Below the pieces are notes generated by a model. It saw only the letters and a list, made by a program, of their open reading frames with translations, searched no databases and had not been told where the DNA came from. Below, piece after piece: positions 35,582 through 46,534 of a stretch of DNA of 64,000 bases (the stretch's first letter is position 1; every line of letters begins with the position of its first letter). The stretch comes from Tritrichomonas musculus (Eukaryota > Parabasalia > Tritrichomonadida > Tritrichomonadidae): NCBI GenBank assembly GCA_039105265.1, contig JAPFFF010000008.1, positions 620,001 through 684,000 on the forward strand. Direction: 5' to 3'. Both the position numbers and the translations under genes were made by a program.

Positions 35582-38500
35582 TCATAGTAAATCATATCCA
35601 AAACCTTCGTAAAAACTCTTTGTAATTTTAACAAAATGATCACTCATGATATCGTCTAAATTTTTTTGATCAAGTGATATGAATTTATTATAATCAATCC
35701 GACAAAAGTTTGTGTCATACAACAAAATTTTATTTTCAAGTTTTGCACAGGTTTTTTTGTAATTGGCATTATTTGTTAATCGATAACAGAGAATAATGCA
35801 ATATATTCTATATTTCAAATTTTTTAAGCAACTTCCATATTTCAACAATTCCTCATTAATATTCTCAACTGTTATTTGAGATACCATTTTCACAAAGATT
35901 AAGCTTAATAAAACACTTGCCCAACATACTTTTTCTGATGATTTTATGAGCAATTCAATTACTTTTTTAATATCTTTGTTAACTGATTGATCAAAATAGT
36001 AAATATGAGCCAAATTAAACATAGAAAGATGATCATTTTTCTTTGAAATTGCCTCTTGAAATAGTTCAGTTGCAAAAGTGACATTTTTTTTATACTTTAG
36101 ATAAATTATCCCAAGGTTATTTTTACAATATTGATCATTAAAAGACGATCCTTCTTTATAATGACAAATTGCTTCATCAATATTTTGTTCAATATATTTT
36201 CCTTTAAAATAAAGAGTTCCAACAACGAAATGTGCCATAATATGATTATTTTTAGAAGCAAGGAAAAAATAATCAATTCCTTTTTTAATATTTTGTGTGA
36301 CATTTAATCCTTCAAAATAAATTCTTCCTAAATAATATTGTGCAATTTTATTTCCATTATTTGCAGCAAGTGTAAAATAGTGAATAGATTTGGTTACGTT
36401 TAATGGAAGGAATTCTTCAGAGAAATAAAGAACACCTAAATTACACTGTGCATCTGAATAATTTCGATTTGCTGAAAGTGTCAAATAATGAATTCCTTTT
36501 TCAATATTTTGTTTTAAATACTTTCCATTTATATACCAACAACCAAGATTAAACTGAGATTGAGGTTCACCTTGATTAGCAGATAATGTCAAATAATAAA
36601 CTCCTTTGTTATCGTCATGAAGATATGAAAAACAAAGTTCAGAAAGATTAGCTTGTGAATGACTATGATTTTGATTGGCTGCAAGTGTATAAAAATGAAT
36701 TGCTCTATTCAAATCTTTTGCAACATAATTTCCTTTATCATAAATTAACCCCAAATTAAATTGTGCATTTGCATAATTCTGATTTGAAGCAAGATTGTAA
36801 TAATAGATTGATTTATTCATATCTCTCTGAACTAGTTTACCTTGCTCATAAAACACACCTAAGTTAAATTGTGATCTTACACATCCTTGATTTGCTGCAA
36901 GTGAATAATAATGAATTGCTTTATTCATATTTATTTGAGTAAATTCACCTCTATAATAAATCGTCCCTAAGTTAAAAAGTGCATCAATATCATGATTCTT
37001 TGCAGCAAGTTCGTAATAATGGATTGCTTTATTGATGTCTCTTGGAACAAATTGGGCTAAATGATAAATGATTCCTAGTGCATATTGTGATTTAGAATCA
37101 TTCTGATTTGCAGCAAGTGTATAAAAAGAAATTGCTTTCTTCATATCTCTTTCAACATATGTTCCCAATTCATATACTTTTCCAAGATAAAATTGTGCTT
37201 CAGCAAAACCATTTTGGGCTGCAAGTGTTAAATAAAAAATTCTTTTCTGAACGTTCATTTCAACATATTTCCCTTCATAATATAAAAACCCAATGTTGTA
37301 CTGTGACACTTCATCGTTATCATTAGCCAAGATGGTGAAATAATGAATGGCTTTATTAATGTCTTGTTTAACATAATTAGCTTCATAATAAATAAAAGCT
37401 AGATTGAACATTGCAACTCGATGTCTATTATTTGCAGCAAGTGTATAATAATGAATTGCTTTGTTAATATCAAATGGAACATATATTCCTTCTTCATAAA
37501 TATGTCCAAGTTTAAATTGTGATTCAGAATCATTCTGATTAGCTGCAAGTGAATAATAAAAAATTGCTTTTTTTATGTCAACATTTACATTTATTCCTTT
37601 TTCATATATTTCACCAAGTTTAAATTGCGCTTTTTCATGGTTCTGATTGGCAGCAAGTGAATAAAAATGGATTGATTTATTGATGTCTTTTTGAAGCCCT
37701 AAACCATTTTCATAAATATTTCCTAGAATATATTGTGACTCACAATGATTTTGATTTGCAGCAGGCGTTAGATATTGAACTGCTTTATAATAATCATTTT
37801 TTAAATCATAATAAATCAATCCAAGTTTAAACAATGATTCTGTATGATTTTTTGAGGCGGCAATTGATAAGTAAGAAATTGCTTTATTTACATTATCATC
37901 ACTTAAATAACCATTTAATATTTGATCAGCAACCATACATAAAGCATCAGAATGCTCGTTTTCAGCTGCAAGTTTGAAATAATAATTCGCCTTTCTCGTG
38001 TTTTTATGAAACATTTTTCCTTCTTCGTACAAGAATCCAAATAAAATTTGATAATTCGGATCTTTATCAAATTCAGAGATTGCAAACCAATAAGGAAAGT
38101 ACTTTTCACTATGAATATCAGCAATGGATTTAATTGTATATCCTTCATTAATTTTGCTGACTGATGTTAAAAAATTGAAATAAAAACGATCAATTAATTG
38201 TGAAATAGTTGGTCTTTTTATAGGATCAATTGAAGTGCAATCATCTACTAATTCATGCAAAGATAAGTATTCTTCATTAACATCATTTGATAATTCATCG
38301 CAAAATACATAATTTATTATCTCTCCTATTGAATAAATATCAACTTTGTTTGATATTTGACTTGAGTTAATTTCAGGTGCTTGAAAATTGATTGCTGCGA
38401 GATTTTTTGTTACAACTTGAACTTCATTTCCAGATTCATTTTTAATCATTTTATCAAAATCAATAAGAAAACATGTTTTATTATCATCAATAATAATATT

Positions 38501-39487
38501 ATTCGGTTTTAGATCACGATAGATATAACCGTTAATATGAAGGTATTCAAAAATTGTCATCAATTGAAAGATAAAACAAATTTTTTCTTTTCGGCTTGAA
38601 AAAGTTGCTTTTTTTAACGTATCCCCTTCAATGTATTCATAAACTATACAATTGGCTGCCATATATTTGCCAGAGCCGTAAAATATTGGAAAAAGTGGGT
38701 GGTGAATGTTTAAATAATTTGTGCATTCACGTTGAAAAGTTCTTTGGTTGTAAGATTCATTTGAGAAAACTTTTAATGAAAAGATTTTTTCTTTTTTAAT
38801 ATGATATACGAGATATACAAATGATAAACTTCCATCACCCAAAGTTCGCAATGTTATCATGTCTTTCTCATTAATCGATGGCATCACTTCACAATCAATA
38901 TTTTTTGTTTCGTCAAGCAAAAATTTTCTTTCAAATCTTGAATTTATATAAGCTTTTTTTATTAAATAGGCTGATATAACTTCTTTTATTGTGTTCCAAA
39001 AATTCAAAATTTGCTTTTGATTGTCACATTTTTTATTAAATTTGAGTAGAAAACTTTTTGAAAACGATTGAATTTCAGTATAAAAAAAATTTTCGTTTTT
39101 ATCAGAAATTTTTACTGGAAATTTAATTTGCTCAAGTTTTAATCGAGCAAATTCGGAAAATAAAAAGAGTGACGAACTCTGAACTTGTGAAAAAAAGCCG
39201 AAAAGTGGTTGAAATTCTGATTGTTGAATTATTAGGAGACGATTATCAAAACAGAGTAAGAAAAAGTCGAAATCAAAATTGCATTCGGAGATTTCTTCGA
39301 CATATTCATCGCAAATTATGATTTTGCTTTTAGAAATTAGTTGAAAAAAACTTGGTATTTGAGTAATATTGTCTTTGGTGAAAACATGAATAGAAATCCT
39401 CCTAACGGCATTATCTAGATTATTGTTTTCAATCTCAATAGAACGATCATTTAAAAGTAATTGAAATTCATTAGATATCTTTAACAT
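35582..39487 (-). CDS. Protein kinase-like protein with a long Sel1 repeat array
   Basis: 1301 residues. The N-terminal 200 residues are a family-specific region. Residues about 210-450 form a kinase domain: Gly-rich loop LGDGSLSFV (216-224), Lys239, YRDLKPNN (323-330), metal-binding motif DFD (343-345, not DFG), APE (370-372) and the PIKRPT end. From about residue 470 some twenty 36-residue Sel1 repeats follow (pattern A..Y.LAANQ.H..AQF.LG.IYE.G), making a helical solenoid for protein binding. Catalytic Lys and both Asp are present, so activity is possible. The Gly-to-Asp change after the metal-binding Asp is unusual. This architecture is an expanded trichomonad family, probably cytosolic signalling scaffolds. 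Compare the gene at 54261. Confidence 0.9.
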   Translation of the reverse strand: MLKISNEFQLLLNDRSIEIENNNLDNAVRRISIHVFTKDNITQIPSFFQLISKSKIIICDEYVEEISECNFDFDFFLLCFDNRLLIIQQSEFQPLFGFFSQVQSSSLFLFSEFARLKLEQIKFPVKISDKNENFFYTEIQSFSKSFLLKFNKKCDNQKQILNFWNTIKEVISAYLIKKAYINSRFERKFLLDETKNIDCEVMPSINEKDMITLRTLGDGSLSFVYLVYHIKKEKIFSLKVFSNESYNQRTFQRECTNYLNIHHPLFPIFYGSGKYMAANCIVYEYIEGDTLKKATFSSRKEKICFIFQLMTIFEYLHINGYIYRDLKPNNIIIDDNKTCFLIDFDKMIKNESGNEVQVVTKNLAAINFQAPEINSSQISNKVDIYSIGEIINYVFCDELSNDVNEEYLSLHELVDDCTSIDPIKRPTISQLIDRFYFNFLTSVSKINEGYTIKSIADIHSEKYFPYWFAISEFDKDPNYQILFGFLYEEGKMFHKNTRKANYYFKLAAENEHSDALCMVADQILNGYLSDDNVNKAISYLSIAASKNHTESLFKLGLIYYDLKNDYYKAVQYLTPAANQNHCESQYILGNIYENGLGLQKDINKSIHFYSLAANQNHEKAQFKLGEIYEKGINVNVDIKKAIFYYSLAANQNDSESQFKLGHIYEEGIYVPFDINKAIHYYTLAANNRHRVAMFNLAFIYYEANYVKQDINKAIHYFTILANDNDEVSQYNIGFLYYEGKYVEMNVQKRIFYLTLAAQNGFAEAQFYLGKVYELGTYVERDMKKAISFYTLAANQNDSKSQYALGIIYHLAQFVPRDINKAIHYYELAAKNHDIDALFNLGTIYYRGEFTQINMNKAIHYYSLAANQGCVRSQFNLGVFYEQGKLVQRDMNKSIYYYNLASNQNYANAQFNLGLIYDKGNYVAKDLNRAIHFYTLAANQNHSHSQANLSELCFSYLHDDNKGVYYLTLSANQGEPQSQFNLGCWYINGKYLKQNIEKGIHYLTLSANRNYSDAQCNLGVLYFSEEFLPLNVTKSIHYFTLAANNGNKIAQYYLGRIYFEGLNVTQNIKKGIDYFFLASKNNHIMAHFVVGTLYFKGKYIEQNIDEAICHYKEGSSFNDQYCKNNLGIIYLKYKKNVTFATELFQEAISKKNDHLSMFNLAHIYYFDQSVNKDIKKVIELLIKSSEKVCWASVLLSLIFVKMVSQITVENINEELLKYGSCLKNLKYRIYCIILCYRLTNNANYKKTCAKLENKILLYDTNFCRIDYNKFISLDQKNLDDIMSDHFVKITKSFYEGFGYDLL

Positions 39488-39714
39488 TTAAATAATTGAT
39501 CGAAACGATTAAAAACTATTGAAAATAAACCTCGATTTTTATTTAACATTATATCGAAATTTATGCATTTAATTATATTATAAAATCATATTTTATGATT
39601 TATATTATATATCATTTAAATTATATACATAATCTTCTTCTTTCCTATTTTTTTTAATGAAGAAAACCTAGTTTTCTTCTTTGAGAAAAACTATAACTTT
39701 TTGAATATTAGAAA
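39488..39714. promoter_or_regulatory. Shared upstream region of divergent kinase and BspA-like genes; AACTTTTTGAA at 39695
   Basis: A 227-base AT-rich region between divergent starts. AACTTTTTGAA at 39695-39705 stands 10 bases before the ATG at 39715. The same kind of element precedes the genes at 16788 and 30499, so it may be a core promoter motif. This is inference from three cases. Confidence 0.35.
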
Positions 39715-42700
39715 ATGGAACCGAAAATTATCCAACAGCATAATATTAGTTACGAGATAAATGAAAATGAATTAACAGCAGAGGTAACTTATTCACCAAA
39801 TACTAAAGGAACTATTTTCTTTCCACAATCAATCGAATATGAATCCCATGAATACAAGATAACCAATATAAAAGAAGGCTCGTTCAAAGATAACATAAAT
39901 ATCAAGTCAATTGAAATATCAGACCAATCAGAAATAAAAACAATTAGTAAAAACGCCTTTTCAAGATCAACAATCAGAAATCTCGTTATTCCGTCACAAG
40001 TTGATACACTTGAAGATGGCTGGTGCCATAACACTTTTAAGTTGATTTTAGTTTCAATTTCACCATCAAACAAAAACTTCAAATATCTAGATGATGAACA
40101 TCAAATCATTATTGGAAAAAGTGACACCAAAGGAGACATATTTGATACAATTGTATTTGCCAATAGAGGCATTCAACGAGCAACAATTCCAAAATTCATT
40201 AAATACATCAGACCATACGCATTTCAAAATTGCAATCAACTCAAAACTTTAGAAATTCAAAAAGATTCAGAACTTGTCTCAATTTTTGAAAAAGCTTTTT
40301 CTACCACATCAATTGATAGTTTTTTCATTTCACATAATGTTGAAAATCTAAAAGATGGCTGGTGTAAAAACATTAATAATTTGAATTCAGTTACAATTTC
40401 GCCGTCAAACAAAAATTTCCGTTATTTAGATGACGAACATCAAATTATTATTGGAAAAAGTGACACAAATGGAGACATATTTGATACAATTGTATTTGCC
40501 AATCGAAGCATTCAGCGAGCAACAATTCCAAAATTCATTAAATACATCAAGCCCTACGCATTTGAATACTGCAAAAAATTGAATGCCATTGAATTTTCTG
40601 AAGACTCAGAAATTGTCTCAATTGGTAAAAATGCATTTCGATTAACATGCATTGAAAGCATATGTATTCCATCAAGTCTTGAAGAATGGTCTGCCTATGA
40701 TTCAAATTTGAAAAAAATAACGGTTTCACCATCAAACAAAAATTTCGGTTATTTAGACGATAAACATCAAATAATTGTTGAAAAAAGTGACATCGAAAGT
40801 GACGTATTTGATACAATCGTATTTGCTAATCGAGACATCGAAAAAGCAACAATTCCAAAATTCATTAAATACATCAAACCATATGCATTCTTTAAATGTA
40901 AGAAACTTAATCAAGTTGATTTTTCTGCAAATTCAGAACTTTTGATTATAGGCAAATATGCATTTTCCCGTGCACATATTATAATGATTAAAATTCCAAA
41001 AAGTGTCATTGATATTGGTAAATTTGCTTTTTCTCATTGCGATCAACTTATAAAAGTTTCATTAGAAGAAGGATCGAACTTGATTTCATTGCAAAAAAGA
41101 ACTTTTGGAGATAATGACAATTTGACGACATTTGAAATTCCAAGTGATTCAAAATTACAAAATATTTGTAGTCTTGTATTTACTTTCAGTAAAGTAGAAA
41201 CTATCTTCATTCCAGAAAATGTTAGTAAGATTGATACAAAATGGTGCTTCTTATCTTCTCTTTTGAATGTAGTTGTTTCGCCATCAAACAAACACTTTAA
41301 ATATTTAGATGAACGACGTCAGATTATTATAGGGAAAAGTGACACCAAAAGTGATATATTTGACACAATTGTATTTGTTGATCGAAGCTCGACATACATA
41401 ACAATTCCCAATTTCATTAAATACATATATTCGTCTGCTTTTGAGAATTGTGATTATTTAAGAGGAATTAAAATTCCTGATGATTCTGAACTCGACACAA
41501 TTCCTGACTATTTTGCTAATGACTCCATTAAAAGTATCTTCATTCCACGAAATGTTGAAAGAATGAAAAGTCGATGGTGTTGTAAATCAAGTAAATTGAC
41601 TAATGTAATAATTTCGCCATTCAACAAAAATTTCAAATATTTGGATGATGAACATCAAATAATTATTGGAAAAAGTGACACCAAAAGTGACATGTTTGAC
41701 ACAATTATGTTTGCCAGTCGAAACATACAAAGAGCAACAATTCCAAAAAACATTAAACACATCAAAGGTTATGCATTTGATAATTGTGAGCAACTCAAAT
41801 CTTTAGAAATTCAAAAAGATTCTGATTTGGAAAAAATTGGCAAATTTGCTTTTAGTAAATCATCGTTAAAATCAATTATCATTCCAAAGAGTGTTAGCAA
41901 AATAAGTAGAGGTCTCTTCTTTTCATGCGACTTTCTTTCTAATGTGTCATTTGAAGAAGGATCTAAATTGCAATCACTCGGAAGTGATTTGTTCTTTTCA
42001 TGTAAAAGACTTAATGAAGTTGACATCCCTGAAAATTCATCTTTACGTGTGATTGAAAATGATATATTTGATTTTTCATCAGTTAAAACTTTGTTTATTC
42101 CAAAAAACTTAGAAATCATTGAAAATGGACTTTCGAGATTCTCCAAAATTAAAAAGATCATCATTTCACCATTAAATCCAAATTTCGGTTATTTGGATGA
42201 AAAACATCAAGTTGTTGTTGGCAAAAGCAACAACAAAGAAAAAATATTTGACACAGTTATATTTGCCGATCGAAATATCGAACATGTGTCAATTCCAAAA
42301 TTCATCAAATTCATCCATACAGCCGCATTCATGGAATGCGAAAAACTCAAAAGAATTGATATTCCTGATGATTCAGAAATCGAATCAATTGGCGAAAAAG
42401 CATTCTTTTCAACTTCTCTTGTTAATTTTAAATTTCCAAGAAAAATATGCAAATATGCAAATGAAATTTTAAGTGCATGTAGAAAAATTCGTTTCATTGA
42501 ATTTCTTGGAGACGAATTTATTGATGATGAAAATAGAAGCATTTTCATAGAACTTCAAAGTTTGATTCTTGCTTCATTTCCAAACATTCAAAGATTTTCT
42601 GTTCCATCCAAAAAAGACACTTTTAAATTTTCAGAAGATTTTACGTTGTTCATTAATCCTGGTGTTGATGTAAACTTGCATAATGTCAGAGAATCATCAA

Positions 42701-42738
42701 AGAAACATGTTAGTGATGATGACTCATACAGTGATTAA
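39715..42738 (+). CDS. BspA-like leucine-rich repeat protein with six spacer modules
   Basis: 1007 residues of LRR_5/BspA type repeats (I.IP..V..I...AF..C..L). An extra module recurs six times: SPSNKNF.YLDD.HQIIIG then KSDT...FDTIVFANR then IQRATIPKFIKYI.PYAF. The module lengthens the usual 23-residue repeat to blocks of about 100-160 residues. There is no N-terminal signal peptide (it begins MEPKIIQQHNISYEINENEL) and no C-terminal membrane anchor (it ends in an acidic DDDSYSD tail). It is therefore likely intracellular, or secreted by an unusual route. BspA-like proteins are the largest trichomonad surface/adhesion candidate family, but many members lack anchors. Repeats are well kept, so it looks like a live gene. 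Confidence 0.9.
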   Translation: MEPKIIQQHNISYEINENELTAEVTYSPNTKGTIFFPQSIEYESHEYKITNIKEGSFKDNINIKSIEISDQSEIKTISKNAFSRSTIRNLVIPSQVDTLEDGWCHNTFKLILVSISPSNKNFKYLDDEHQIIIGKSDTKGDIFDTIVFANRGIQRATIPKFIKYIRPYAFQNCNQLKTLEIQKDSELVSIFEKAFSTTSIDSFFISHNVENLKDGWCKNINNLNSVTISPSNKNFRYLDDEHQIIIGKSDTNGDIFDTIVFANRSIQRATIPKFIKYIKPYAFEYCKKLNAIEFSEDSEIVSIGKNAFRLTCIESICIPSSLEEWSAYDSNLKKITVSPSNKNFGYLDDKHQIIVEKSDIESDVFDTIVFANRDIEKATIPKFIKYIKPYAFFKCKKLNQVDFSANSELLIIGKYAFSRAHIIMIKIPKSVIDIGKFAFSHCDQLIKVSLEEGSNLISLQKRTFGDNDNLTTFEIPSDSKLQNICSLVFTFSKVETIFIPENVSKIDTKWCFLSSLLNVVVSPSNKHFKYLDERRQIIIGKSDTKSDIFDTIVFVDRSSTYITIPNFIKYIYSSAFENCDYLRGIKIPDDSELDTIPDYFANDSIKSIFIPRNVERMKSRWCCKSSKLTNVIISPFNKNFKYLDDEHQIIIGKSDTKSDMFDTIMFASRNIQRATIPKNIKHIKGYAFDNCEQLKSLEIQKDSDLEKIGKFAFSKSSLKSIIIPKSVSKISRGLFFSCDFLSNVSFEEGSKLQSLGSDLFFSCKRLNEVDIPENSSLRVIENDIFDFSSVKTLFIPKNLEIIENGLSRFSKIKKIIISPLNPNFGYLDEKHQVVVGKSNNKEKIFDTVIFADRNIEHVSIPKFIKFIHTAAFMECEKLKRIDIPDDSEIESIGEKAFFSTSLVNFKFPRKICKYANEILSACRKIRFIEFLGDEFIDDENRSIFIELQSLILASFPNIQRFSVPSKKDTFKFSEDFTLFINPGVDVNLHNVRESSKKHVSDDDSYSD

Positions 42739-43252
42739 AGGTTTTCTGATGGAACTTTATTTACAATATTTTTAATTAAATAAAATTTTATTTAATTTTT
42801 GCTCCAAAAATTTTTATATTGTATTAATAAACACTTTTAAGCCATCATTTGATCTATCCTCAATTTTTTTTAATTTAATTAATATATATATATATCATTA
42901 ATTTCCCAGACTTTAAATTAGTGGTCATTTTAGGGTAAAAATGACTAGAAAATTAATAAATCCATTTTTTAACCCAAAAATGAAATAATAAATAAATAAA
43001 TAAATTTTGAATGTAAAATGATCGTTCTTATTTCTCACATGATTATTTTTTTTAAAATAATAATTAAGCCTAACCAGCTAATTGTTACATATCTGTATAA
43101 CATAATGCTATATGAAGGTTTTTATATATAGTGCTGTTTGGTTGGCCACCATTACAAAAGCTCGAACCCTCTTTTCAACTTTAAATAGAAAAATTGTATA
43201 CATATCAGAATTATTGAAAGAAGCCTTATTAATTTTTCAAATCATAATAAAA
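42739..43252. other. Intergenic, no gene seen
   Basis: AT-rich spacer with a TATATATATATA run near 42885 and an AAATAAATAAATAAAT run near 42985. In-frame codons upstream of the acetyltransferase (from 43112) read poorly and are treated as leader. Confidence 0.45.
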
Positions 43253-43756
43253 ATGGATAACAAAGAAATATCTTTCATCCCAGTTGAAAAAAGTGAGTTA
43301 GAAAAATTCACGAATGATATGGTTGACTCATTTGCTGTTTCAGTTCATGAAAATCATATGCCAGATTCATTAATTCCACCAAGATCAAGTATCCAAGAAT
43401 CCTTTGATGACCCACACTCAGAGCTCTACCATATATGCTTAAATGACGAAAAAATTGGAGGAGTTATATTAGTTATTGATAATGAAACAAATCATAACCA
43501 TTTAGATCTTCTTTTTTTATATAGTGGAAGAGATAATAGAGGTTTAGGATATTCAATCTGGAAATCAATAGAAGCTAAATATCCTAATACAAAAATTTGG
43601 GAAACAGCCACTCCATATTTTGAAAAACGAAATATTAATTTTTATATTAACAAATGTGGATTCCATGCCGTTGAGTTTCTCAATAAATATCATAAAGATC
43701 CAAATCATCCAAATGATGAGGATGAGTTTTTCATATTCCAGAAAGTCATGAAGTAA
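43253..43756 (+). CDS. GNAT-family N-acetyltransferase
   Basis: The start is chosen at 43253 (MDNKEISFIPVEKSE), since the 47 residues upstream in the same frame do not look like part of the domain and a TCATA initiator-like motif lies just before this ATG. The 167-residue length is normal for a single-domain GNAT. The acetyl-CoA loop is seen as GRDNRGLGYSIW (R-x-x-G-x-G/A type), followed by the C-terminal signature YFEKRNINFYINKCGFHAVE. Closely similar proteins are common in Firmicutes and related bacteria, so lateral transfer is plausible. The substrate (small amine, aminoglycoside or protein) cannot be told from sequence. Confidence 0.85.
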   Translation: MDNKEISFIPVEKSELEKFTNDMVDSFAVSVHENHMPDSLIPPRSSIQESFDDPHSELYHICLNDEKIGGVILVIDNETNHNHLDLLFLYSGRDNRGLGYSIWKSIEAKYPNTKIWETATPYFEKRNINFYINKCGFHAVEFLNKYHKDPNHPNDEDEFFIFQKVMK

Positions 43757-45214
43757 ACATATCTTTTCTAAATCAAGGTTTTAATTAAAAAACAAATATT
43801 GTTAAAAACCTTATAAATATTTTTAAAACGTGTAATCCCGAATCTAATGGAAATTTTAGAAATTGTATTTTTAAATGATCCCGAAAAATATTATTAATAA
43901 TAATGGTAATTAAGAATTAATCCTTTATCTAATCAATTTTCCAGCTTTTTATTTTATTGGTATTTTTCAAGCTGATTTTTTTTTATTTTGGTAGAAATAA
44001 GCAACATGAAACATGGTAAATTCACTAAATGGAAGCGAAAGAATGCCAATTTCTGGATTTTTCAATAGAAATTCAACTGCTTTTGGATTTTTTTTTTTCA
44101 TGAATTGCATTTATTAAAAAAGTATTATTTTTATCCCTCTTATAATCAATCTTAGGATATATCATAAACTCACGTGTGAAGAAGCCTGAAGGATTATAGA
44201 ATTTTTTGATGATTATTTGGTGAATTTTTCAATGTTTTAGAGTAAGTTTTCATCGACAATGAAGACGAGTTTCACCATTGTGTTTTCAGTCAAATTAGTA
44301 AAGGAGCTACTTTATTTGTACACAAGTTTATTGATCATAGAATCGATGAATCTAAATTTCTCTATCTATATCTCAATATAGAATAATATCTTTTTTTAAA
44401 ATTCGCTTTGAATCCTTACATTAAATGATTCTGCCAGGAAAAAAATAATTTAGCAACACCAAAATATTTTAATAATGAAAAAAAATATAATGTTTTAATA
44501 ATAATTCCACATTTCTACAATCTTTTAATGAAATAAAACATTATATTTTATTCCTCGATTTATCAGTTGTTGAGTCTTATATCATCTATTCTTTATTTTT
44601 CGCATAAAATGTTTCAAAGTCTTGAAATAACTATTACTTTGAAGGTAGTTTATTGAATATATCTTTGTAAAAAGAAGTTAAAGAATTATCGATTGGAAGC
44701 TACACAATTTTCAAATAGTTTTCTTCTCAAAATATGAACAATTGAAAATTGTATTACTCCATTTAAAATCAATAATAATAAAAAATATCTTTTTGATTCT
44801 AATCATTTCAAAAATATAAATTTAAACAAAAGATAAAATATTTTATGAACGTTATTTAATAATATTTTCACTCAAAAAATAAAAAACAAAGATAAAATTC
44901 ATATAGATTATTCTTTGACTAATCCTACAATCATATTTATTTTGTGTAAAATATCTTACATTCCGCTATTTAAATAAAAAGTTTTTTTATTTTTAATTAA
45001 AAGGAAGATTTTATGCATTCAATTTAACATAAATTTTTGAAATATTTATTTTATTTTCAATTATATCATTTATAAATTATTCAAAATTGTTTTGTAAATA
45101 AAAAAGGATAAGGTATCTTTTAATTTTTGAATTAAGTATAAAAAATTGAAAAGAAGATAATGAATTTTTTAATGTTCTTTTAATGCAACTCTTATTTCAT
45201 TTTAATAATTCATC
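43757..45214. other. 1.46-kb spacer with gene remnants
   Basis: No intact gene. A minus-strand ankyrin-like scrap is listed separately. On the plus strand, 44250-44390 reads NEDEFHHCVFSQISKGATLF and a little more in an otherwise closed region, probably another remnant. AAATATAATGTTTTA (near 44482) and its inverted copy (near 44536) could form a hairpin. Confidence 0.4.
43972..44115 (-). pseudogene. Ankyrin/DUF3447-like fragment
   Basis: The minus strand reads KKNPKAVEFLLKNPEIGILS then LPFSEFTMFHVAYFYQ before a stop. The preceding INAIHEK segment lies in another frame across a T run. The pattern (AV.FLL.NP...F...HVA) fits an ankyrin-type repeat as found in expanded trichomonad families. It is too short and broken to be a gene. 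Confidence 0.3.
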
Positions 45215-45754
45215 ATGAGCCAACAAGAAATCACTGAGCAACATCCCAAGAATAACAATTTAAAATTGTACAAGTCTGAAGTTAAGAAAATTGTTGCTAA
45301 AGCATTAGGCACACAACTTCCAACTGATGCTGATGAACCATCAAATACCTTTGAAAATCACAAAGAAATCAAAACAGTTTCTTATCAATCAGTTGAAGTT
45401 AAACAAAGTTTCAAATCTGAATCAGTAACTATTCAAAATGGAGAAGTCGTCAATCAAGTAAATGTAAGTGCTGAAAATGCATCTAAAAAAGAGAAATTTG
45501 AAAATCATGAAAGTATTGAACATCAATCAGGAGGAAATGAAAACAATGGAAACTTGGATTTATATAAATTGCGAGTTAAGAGAATTGTTGCAAGAGCCCT
45601 AGGAATAGAAACTCCAAAGGAAGATTCTGAATCTTCCAGCGACTTTGAAAACAAAAACCAAATCAAATCTAAGAGTAATGATCTTAAATTGAAAAATGAA
45701 AATGAGCCAAGCGAAGATAATCAAACAATTATGAAAGTTGAATCATCCGATTAA
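45215..45754 (+). CDS. Small hydrophilic protein with a duplicated LYK..VK(K/R)IVA(K/R)ALG motif
   Basis: 179 residues, not recognised. The motif NLKLYKSEVKKIVAKALGTQ (about residues 14-33) recurs as NLDLYKLRVKRIVARALGIE (about 112-131). Each copy is followed by a Pro/Asp/Glu/Ser linker and a FENHKEIK or FENKNQIK segment, so the protein is an internal tandem duplication of about 97 residues. The motif is an amphipathic basic helix, perhaps a peptide-binding or docking element. The rest is disordered and acidic. There is no signal peptide. Confidence 0.6.
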   Translation: MSQQEITEQHPKNNNLKLYKSEVKKIVAKALGTQLPTDADEPSNTFENHKEIKTVSYQSVEVKQSFKSESVTIQNGEVVNQVNVSAENASKKEKFENHESIEHQSGGNENNGNLDLYKLRVKRIVARALGIETPKEDSESSSDFENKNQIKSKSNDLKLKNENEPSEDNQTIMKVESSD

Positions 45755-46534
45755 ATTTTTTAGTAGTAAATTTATTATAGAAAAACAAAATTTGAAATAT
45801 TTTTTAAGATTTTAAAATGGACACAATTTTATAAGCATATAATAAAATTTCGTCTTTTTTAATCTTGAAACTTTCCTATTTATTCAAATATTTTTCATAA
45901 AAAGCCAATCAATAAATTCTAATGCTTTATATTTGAGACAGATCAAGTGAAATATCATGTAATGTCTCAAGTTTAACATTATTTTGATAAAATGGCATAT
46001 CAATAGCTTCGCAAATATAAATTTTATATCAAATTTACAAGGTATCTAACTTACAAAGTTTGAGAAATCAAAGGAACACGGGTAACCATTTTTTGTATGT
46101 TAAAAAGCTTTAAAAATGCTTTTATATCTTATATATCTTATTTATATCATATTATTTTTTTTTTCAATACTCATTGGAAAGCGAAGTAAAATAAAAAGAA
46201 TTTGACACCAATATTTGAAAAATAAGATTAGAAAATATCTCAGTATATACACAAAATTATGGAAATATTTTCATTAAAATAATATTACGATATGGTATTA
46301 TTTATTATATAAAAACATTAAAAGAGTTTCCTATTTTTGTCTAAGAAAATATCCATTTTGGTCATTTTGCCAATAATTCTACAAAAATTCTACAAAAATG
46401 ACAAAAGAATAGATATGATTACAAATCCAGTATGACTTGAAGTGAGCCATGAAAAACTAGTTTTTTAAAATAAAAAAATTAAAGTAAATCATATCAATGA
46501 ATATATTCATTTCTGGGATTTTGACTTGGTTTGA
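45755..46534. other. Intergenic, possible minus-strand remnant
   Basis: AT-rich spacer. On the minus strand near 45930-46020 a short open stretch reads CEAIDMPFYQNNVKLETLHD before a stop; it may be a gene fragment. Nothing else was recognised. Confidence 0.35.
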
